From contig NC_090780.1 of assembly GCF_040054535.1 (NCBI RefSeq), positions 4,681,001 to 4,745,000 on the forward strand: a DNA stretch of 64,000 bases, given 5' to 3'. Under the pieces are notes generated by a model. It had not been told where the DNA came from and searched no databases. It was given only the letters and a program-made list of their open reading frames with translations. Each line of letters begins with the position of its first letter. Positions within the stretch are counted from its first letter, which is position 1. Both the position numbers and the translations under genes were made by a program. This document shows, one piece after another, positions 57,987 through 64,000 of the stretch. The DNA comes from Antennarius striatus (Eukaryota; Chordata; Actinopteri; Lophiiformes; Antennariidae).

Positions 57987-60900
57987 CTGCAGGGGGGGCG
58001 GAGGAAGTTAATCACACGTAAACACAGACATCAGAAGCTGAGTCGTGACTGATCACTTCACTGACCTGGCAGAGACCGGATGAATTCATAAACTTCCTCC
58101 ACGTTCCACTTGGTGGGGTCATCGGGTATGTAACGCTGACACAGTGACGGCGCATCTCTCCCAGTGCAGCCCTCCTGTTCTGAAGTCCTGCTCGAATGCC
58201 TGTGAATGGGGACGTGAGCCGGGGCCGCAGCCGGCTCCACGGGGCCCGAGCTGGCAGCCGACAGGGGAGACGGCGGCTCCTCGTAGCTGGATATGTCTGA
58301 GGACGGGCTGGACTCCTCCTGACTGGGCTGAGAGGCGTGCGGTGAAGACACAGAGCCGCCCTGAGTCTTCTGTGGGGGTGGGGACAGCTTCTGGAAAGGA
58401 AGCGCGGGCGAGAAGACAGAACGGAATGGATCATCAGTATTATACTGCTGAGACAGCATGTTCAACACATTCAAGATTAAAAGGGTGTAAGTAAGATTTA
58501 TAATGGACATTTGCTCTGCGAGTAGAAAACGCCTGCAGGGGGGTGATTGGGTTTATGGATCAATATCAATGCACTTAAAATGACTTTGTCAGGAGGTGAA
58601 GCCTCTGGATTATAAACCTCAGGTCCAGGTCCACATAAGAACCTCAACAGCTAATTCATGGGGTCTCTTATACCTGGCTGTAACATTTCATCTTAAGTCA
58701 TCCAATCACAGAGACAGCTCTTTCACCTATTCACACTCAGGTCATTTCAAAACTCCCCAAAAGAACTACTCAGCAGATTGTGAAGTGGCTCATGCTAATG
58801 ACCACAATTAGCATGCGGGTCACCGAGGAGCCAGGCGGGTCTTGACAGTGGTCGTTGGAACAGCACTGACCACACCTCACAGGTTAGAAGGTGAGACAAG
58901 ACCAACAAACCACCAGAACTGAAGAAGCCTCTTGAACAAGAGGTGAAACGTCTTCCAAGTCCGGTGGATTGATTTAAACAACTTTGGGTAACCATGACCT
59001 GATGAATGAGAACCTTCACAGACACTGAGTAACACAGGTCATACACTCCAGGACTGCAATCAGTAAGCGGAGTGTGTGAACGCTTTCTGAGGTACATTGG
59101 GAGATTACTTGGCCGATGTCGTCTGTAAGCACAAAAACACGACTCCACACACTAGAAGGCGTTTTCATTAACTGTAGCCGGAGTTCACTCTAAACATTTG
59201 ACATCAGATTAGCCAGCTGATCGCTGCAGCCAGACCACAAGCGGGCTGAAGACTCGAGAGGCAGCATCGACATTAATCTGCTGGTTAATCCAGCTGATTT
59301 GACTTCTGTAAATCTAATAACGGAAAGGAAAACACTGATATTTATTCCTTATTTCTTCTGATCACCAATAACAGTTGACAAAAATGAAGGAACGCTTAAT
59401 GACCCTTTGAAGATGGAGGAAGAAAATAAATAAGTGCTGACACATTTGATGTCTAAGTTCATTAATTAAATAGCATGAGGAATAAAATTGCAAAGCATGA
59501 AATGTGCGGTAGAAGCAGTGTTTGATGGGCAGTTAGGTGGTATTACGACAGGCGTGTGGGTGTGCGAATTGGTTTCCCCACCTGCTTCTTAGCCTCTACA
59601 CTGGGGCGGCCCTGAGATCTCCTGCGCCAGCGATTTGTTGGTTTATTCCTCTCTGGACGGAAAAGGCCCATCCGCTTCGTGCAGCCCACGTTGTACCTGT
59701 CAAAAATAGTTGTTATTAGAGCGTTTCCTTTTTTCACAAATGAGAGGAGACGGAACCAAAAGGTCACTTACCTCTTTGCACAAACCACAGAACAGAATCT
59801 CTTTGAGCCTTTGAATGTGTAGGCGAAGTCCACCCAGCCACAGTATTCACAGGTTAGCTTGGGTTCCTGCTCTTTGTCTAGAGAAGGCAAAAAGTAGAAA
59901 CATGAGATAATAAATTGGTTTAACTTCTGAAAGCAAAAAACCTTCGTCGACTCTGATCACACCTGCAAAAGCATAAATCCATCTATTTTCTGCAGACGAG
60001 TGGAATCACAATACAGATTCTACTTTGGCTCCAGTTGGGTTTTATAACTTATATTACTTGATATTCTTAAATGCCATGTTTCATAACTACACCTACAGTC
60101 AAAAGCGACCCAACGTGAAACCTTTTGTCTCAGCAGAATTTAAGTGTGTTAAAGCTTTTCTGTCTTGGCATTAATTTAACAATTTAGAAAAGGTTTCTTT
60201 CAGAGAGGCATCGACCTCATTGGGTAAATTAAGAGTCAATGTTGATGACCTCATCGGCTCAGATTCCAGGAAGTCAGACATATGCTTGTGAAACCAACGT
60301 GCAGTAGAAATTAGGGTTGAGCTGGGTACTCGTTTCAGACAAGTATCCGGTACAGATAACCCATTTTTGATGAGTATGAGCATGATACAAGTAAAACTCG
60401 TCAATACTCGCGCTGAAGGAAAATCTTCATAACAAGCTCTGTGATTGGCCAGTCACACACAAAATCTGATGGTGGTTGTCACTTTGAAATAAAACATGAC
60501 TCAATTAAAACGTTCTAAACGTTCACAGCAATGAATGACAGGCGCCATGCAGACGGATAACAAAGGTCACCGTGATTTAAAAAAAAAAAACCACAAGGTA
60601 ACATCCAAGGAAAAGATCTTTTGTTGGATTCAAAGTTTAGAGTTCCAATATGCTGCTGTTGGAGCTCTGTGGTGTGTGAGGCTGGTTTTGTTTGGGAGAG
60701 TAGACAATTTTTGGTGAAAAGAAACGGAATCATGTAAATATGCTGAAGTAAGCATTTTCTGAGGAGTAACGGCTCTTTTGATCACAGATGGGGTCGGTGT
60801 CATTTAAGCAGCCGACAGTCTGCTACAGTAACTGTGCATCATGACACAAACAACACACAGCGGATCACCAACACACGAAACAGAAACTGGACTGATCTCC

Positions 60901-63466
60901 CTTCTCTCACCTGGCTGGTTCAGGTCCTCGGCCTCAGAGTCACTGTTTGCTGCGTTGCTGACGGGGGTTTTGTCGGGGTCTGATGAAAGCTGAGCATCCA
61001 ACTTTTTGGGGCTGTCGATGAGAATAGGCAGACGCTCCACCTGTTGATCAGAGAGTCATGAAATCACAGCAGCCATTAAACACAGACTGATTTATATTTG
61101 TATATACAGGTGACTTGGCCGGAAAATGTAGATTAAATATTAAATCAACTTTATCAATCCCCGGGGGGAATTTATGTGTCAACTATAGTGAGCATGTAAG
61201 CATGCAGATGAGAAGAAGAGTGGAGCACAGCTCCTTTGTGGTGCACCCCCAGTGAGCAACTTATAAAGGGGACTGTCCCTTGCTCAAGGGCATTTTGGCA
61301 GTGCTCAGGAGGTGAACTGGCACCTTTCTTTTGTCAGTTGAAACTCCAAAATGTTTTGCCCAACATCGGTCTTGAACCGGCCATCCCAACCTGGTCCCCA
61401 GCCCAAGACTTAGTGGACTGTACTTGCCGCCCCTGATGATGTGGGTGTTAAAGACACTTTCACTGATTCACTCAGCAATCAGTAATACCCATCACACTAA
61501 TATGCATGTGTGAATTACTAACACTAGAGTGTGCTATTTATTTCCCCTGGGTGAACATTCCAGTATATTAAATAATTTTAAAAAAGTACTTCTTAAAATT
61601 GATGTCAAATACATCCAATGAGTGGTAATTTGTCAATAGCAGGTATCTAATGTCATTGTGTTTGCTGCTTGTTTTCATGGCTCTGTTTTGCTTATAGGAT
61701 TTGTAATTTGTTGTATTTGCTCTTCTGTCAATTTGATTTACAATCTGTGTTTAAGACACCACCATGAGCTCAGACTTGACAATTAAAGCTCTCACATTTT
61801 AAGACATTTAAAAAATGCAGTAACAAATATAAGAATTCTGCCAATTTACATTGATTTAGTAACTGAAAGAAAAAATTTAAGTACCTGTGCAATGTATCTG
61901 TTTATGCTGCACTATCATGTGGTTATACTTGTGCTTGAGAAGAAAATGAACGGAAATACAGTACGCTACAGTTACGTCAGTTGTCCAGAAGGGGGCAGTA
62001 GCTCCAAAACCTTTACATTACAAAAGGCACGTCACTATTTTATAAAAGAACAAAGGCTACAGTGTCAGTAAGTGTCAGTCACAGGCTTCCAGACGCACCT
62101 AATAAAAAGTAGAAAATAGACTTACATCAGTTTAAAAAAGATGAAAGATAAAGTAATTTATGTGTCTTTAGATGCTGCAGATCATCAAACACACCTCCAT
62201 CCATGTGTTGAGTTCACAGTAATTTCAGACTGAATGAAACAGAAGCTGCGAGTTGTCATTACTAGTAGAACGAGTGGGTTTGTGTTTTCACTGGTGAACG
62301 TGGTGATTGTGGGTTGTTGATCCCTTCTCCCTGTTAAGTGAAGCAGAGACAGAACACTCACGCAGACCGGGAACGGCTCAGCTCCCTCCTGGATGACAAA
62401 GCCTTCGATGACATGCGTGAGGACCTGGGGCTTGACAATGGCCTGGGGCGGTTTGTTCTCTCCATTTTGTGGCGTGCTGCCCATCACGGTGGGCGCCTCG
62501 CTCTCATTTCCTGAGGTCATGGTGGAAGGTGGGGTCGCAGGTGCAGCACTCGGCCTCTTGGTTGAGCCCCCGTCTGACCAGAAATTAATACAAAACCATT
62601 CAGTTACTAGAGATTTGTACTCTCAGAGCAGGTCACTAGTGGATTCAGTCTGAATGATGGTATTTAATCATTTCTATCCAATTAAATCTGAAAGAACACA
62701 ACTTTTTTCTTCATATCACAGTGAATGTGAGGATAGTTAAAAATGATTAACAGAATATTTGTTTTTTGTAACTGTTTTGCTCAATTATTACACAAAAACA
62801 CCCCTTGTGTTATTATTTGATGTAATCATGACACAAATAATCTCACTCCAGCATCTTGCATGTGACGATAATTCCCTGCTTCTCCATGTCACGTGACTGT
62901 AAGCGAATTATTCTGGATTTAATAAGTTTCTGCAACTTGGAAAGACCTTTGTTTTGTATTTTCTAGTATTTATAGATCCACTGATGCCACAAAGAACCGA
63001 TCACTGGATTATGGGAAAGTGAAATGAATAAATTGCAGTCCCACATGAAACCAGTTAAACACAACTTTAGGGATGGATGGGGGAAGAGTAGATGTAAATC
63101 ACAAAGCTGATGAAGTCTCTTTTCACTACAACGGAGTAGCATTAAAAGCTTCAGCGTTAATAAATCGATTAACCGATCCTTGTTTGTCTCCACGGACATG
63201 CACCAGTTCCACGCAGATATGAAGTCCCATTATTCAGGCAGGAGGTCTGATCGTCACTCCGGGTCTGCATGTAAACCCGCACAGCATCAGAGCCACGTGT
63301 CTGATCGGATTCACTTCTTCAGCGTCGACGGTCAGAACACGTCCTGTGACCCCCGGACACACGGCCGACCAACAACAAACAGGAGCCCCCACATTGTCCC
63401 ATCTCCTGACCGCACACCCCAAAGAAAATCTTTCGCAGTACGCGGTCTGAACGGACTTTTCTTACC
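57832..63466 (-). CDS. phc2: phc2 gene, 3' part and short isoform (locus-level entry)
   Basis: This minus-strand polyhomeotic gene encodes a Polycomb repressive complex 1 subunit. In order it has the HD1 segment (IVKPQVLTHVIEGFVIQEG), an FCS zinc finger (CEYCG...FCSVVCAKR, about residues 104-140) and a C-terminal SAM domain (about residues 260-329). PHC2 rather than PHC1 or PHC3 is indicated by YNVGCTKRMGLF and DPTKWNVEEVYEFIRSLPG (recalled). The short isoform from MTSGN is 159+130+106+115+325+155 = 990 bases (329 residues and stop), close to recalled human PHC2 isoform b. Exons for the long N-terminal part would lie right of the window. The a/b duplicate status is undetermined. Confidence 0.9.
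58066..58390 (-). CDS. phc2: phc2 exon: Ser/Pro linker and start of SAM
   Basis: The acceptor cttcctttccag opens KLSPPPQKTQGGSVSSPHAS; the exon includes SSYEEPPSPLS and ends IPDDPTKWNVEEVYEFIRSL at CCAG|gtcagt. The linker is Ser/Pro-rich and disordered. WNVEEVYEFIRSLPG begins the SAM domain, which polymerises in PRC1. Confidence 0.94.
58800..59150 (+). repeat. Interspersed repeat with hammerhead-like segment
   Basis: It contains ctgaagaagcctcttgaaca and ggtgaaacgtcttccaag, a sequence seen widely in fish and amphibian repeats and, from recall, associated with Penelope-like elements. It lies in a phc2 intron between the basic-segment exon and the SAM-start exon. No open protein frame recognised. 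Confidence 0.45.
59582..59696 (-). CDS. phc2: phc2 exon: basic segment after the FCS finger
   Basis: The acceptor tttttgacag opens YNVGCTKRMGLFRPERNK; the exon continues to a basic WRRRSQGR run and ends EAKKQ at CAG|gtgggg, phase 0. YNVGCTKRxGLF separates PHC2 from PHC1 and PHC3 (YNVSC). Confidence 0.93.
59772..59877 (-). CDS. phc2: phc2 exon: FCS zinc finger
   Basis: The acceptor ccttctctag opens DKEQEPKLTCEYCGWVDFAY; the exon ends KRFCSVVCAKR at AGAG|gtaagt. The CxxC and FCSxxCAKR cysteines are the FCS (MYM-type) zinc finger that binds RNA in PHC proteins. Confidence 0.94.
59878..60910. other. phc2 intron, no feature seen
   Basis: Intron between the FCS and linker exons. Around 60310-60410 the wording tactcg/cgagta suggests an old repeat, unidentified. 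Confidence 0.4.
60911..61040 (-). CDS. phc2: phc2 exon: acidic linker
   Basis: The acceptor tgatcaacag opens VERLPILIDSPKKLDAQLSS; the exon ends SDSEAEDLNQP plus one base at CCAG|gtgaga. It aligns loosely with the region between HD1 and the FCS finger in PHC2. The phases 0 in and 1 out fit both neighbours. Confidence 0.87.
61140..61440. repeat. Teleost interspersed repeat, unclassified
   Basis: caatccccggggggaattta, cttgctcaagggcattttgg and cggtcttgaaccggccatcc are typical of an abundant fish repeat. Diverged; in a phc2 intron. Confidence 0.5.
61441..62361. other. phc2 intron, no feature seen
   Basis: AT-rich intron upstream of the linker exon. No exon supportable. Confidence 0.4.
62362..62573 (-). 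CDS. phc2: phc2 exon with short-isoform start and HD1 segment
   Basis: The acceptor tttctggtcag begins the exon at 62573. ATG at 62520-62518 opens MTSGNESEAPTVMGSTPQNG and continues to VLTHVIEGFVIQEGAEPFPV, ending TGC|gtgagt. Bases 62521-62573 are 5' UTR in the short form, but stay open (GGSTKRPSAAPATPPST) and would be coding in a long form. Confidence 0.9.
62574..63465. other. phc2: phc2 intron behind the short-isoform first exon
   Basis: Intron between the GC-rich untranslated exon and the MTSGN exon. No further feature seen. Confidence 0.45.
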
Positions 63467-63720
63467 GTTCACGCAGAAAACATGTGCGTTTAGTTGCTTG
63501 GTCGCTAAAATGTTCCGACACGAAGGGATCCGCCGCTGCTGCCGCGTCGCCTCCCCGCTTCCCACCAGAATGAAGTCCTGAGAGAGGGTCCGCCTCCCGG
63601 AACCCTCCCACCGCAGCTCCCGCCGTCACCCCCGATCGGGCTGCGCCAATAAATCTGTCACCCATCACCCTGGGCGGAGACTTTCTCCACCTTCTGCCCC
63701 CACGCTGAACGTCCTCTGAC
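63466..63720 (-). promoter_or_regulatory. phc2: phc2 short-isoform first exon (untranslated) and GC-rich promoter
   Basis: A donor, GAACG|gtaaga, ends at 63466 on the minus strand. The sequence to about 63850 is strongly GC- and CpG-rich, unlike its AT-rich surroundings. The exon is open in the joining frame but that peptide (CRNILATKQLNAHVFCVN) resembles no PHC sequence I recall, whereas the next exon holds the known MTSGN start. I infer a 5' UTR exon with a CpG-island promoter; the right boundary is a guess. Confidence 0.55.
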
Positions 63721-63850
63721 GGCCCCACGGCTGGAAACCGCTGGGAAAACTAAAACCCCCGGGAGTCACTAGAAACAGGCCGTCAGCAGGACAACAGGAG
63801 CGCTTCAAGTCCACAGTCCAAGCCCCCCCATCTGTGCGCCCTGTTGTCAT

Positions 63851-64000
63851 TTGGTTGTTTGCTGATTTATTTCAAAAGTGAGTATTTGATCTAGTGTAGT
63901 TTTTTTGGGAGGTAGGGTGAGATCTGAGGGGCAGATCATAGGGGGGGGGGGCACAGGACAGACTTTCTTCTCCATCAGTGGTCCCCAGCCTTTTGTGCCA
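63851..64000. other. Right edge, no feature seen
   Basis: Contains a poly-T run and a poly-G run (about 63941-63950). The last bases (ggtccccagccttttgtgcca) look like the start of another common repeat. Confidence 0.3.

Noticed and set aside
63469..63595. Coding exon of phc2 reading DFILVGSGEA...FCVN
   Set aside because: It is open and in phase but shares nothing with PHC proteins, whereas the MTSGN start downstream matches a known isoform; treated as 5' UTR.
1..64000. tRNA, rRNA, CRISPR arrays, prokaryotic-style operons
   Set aside because: None found; the only tRNA-like boxes belong to the SINE-type repeats.

Overview
The window is vertebrate genomic DNA, almost certainly from a ray-finned (teleost) fish. 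Short coding exons with GT-AG (rarely GC-AG) borders sit in kilobase introns. Microsatellites are dense, and the interspersed repeats are of fish type: Rex3/RTE, Rex6/R4-like and L2-like LINEs, hAT-like and Tigger-like non-autonomous transposons, Helitron-like 3' ends and a tRNA-like SINE. There is no operon, phage or CRISPR structure.

Three host genes were reconstructed exon by exon, and the reading phase was checked across every junction. (1) Plus strand, about 2.1-42.0 kb: the 3' half of anks1a (Odin), encoding two SAM domains, a PTB domain and a C-terminus ending KYETTIF. The ankyrin-repeat exons must lie left of the window. An exon opening with MMWQCH at 26644 gives a self-contained 486-residue short form of the AIDA-1 type. 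(2) Minus strand, 47708-52997: tcp11, complete in nine coding exons that sum to 1410 bases (469 residues plus stop). It is convergent with anks1a, as I recall for human ANKS1A-TCP11. (3) Minus strand, 57832-63466 and beyond: the 3' part of a polyhomeotic gene, phc2. A short isoform of 329 residues starts at MTSGN, and a GC-rich untranslated first exon lies near the right edge.

Layout: 0-2 kb, intergenic or intronic DNA with a hAT-like element; 2.1-3.0 kb, the first anks1a exons seen; 3.0-19.5 kb, a large intron packed with repeats (hairpin cluster, ATCC/ATCT array, L2 and R4-like LINE pieces, a nearly intact Rex3-like LINE with a 13-bp target-site duplication); 19.5-42.0 kb, anks1a exons in introns with a second Rex3 stub, microsatellites and a second R4-like fragment; 42.0-47.7 kb, anks1a 3' UTR and the convergent intergenic gap; 47.7-53.0 kb, tcp11 with a second hAT-like copy in an intron; 53-57.8 kb, intergenic DNA and phc2 3' UTR; 57.8-64 kb, phc2.

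The three proteins do not form one pathway. ANKS1A is a SAM/PTB adaptor linked to Eph-receptor signalling, TCP11 is a testis and sperm protein, and PHC2 is a Polycomb repressive complex 1 subunit. They are together because of gene order. I found no clearly new biological system. The best leads are Helitron-like termini, a hammerhead-like fold in a repeat, a cluster of perfect hairpins, a 17-bp-period CCAAT array and two GC-AG introns.
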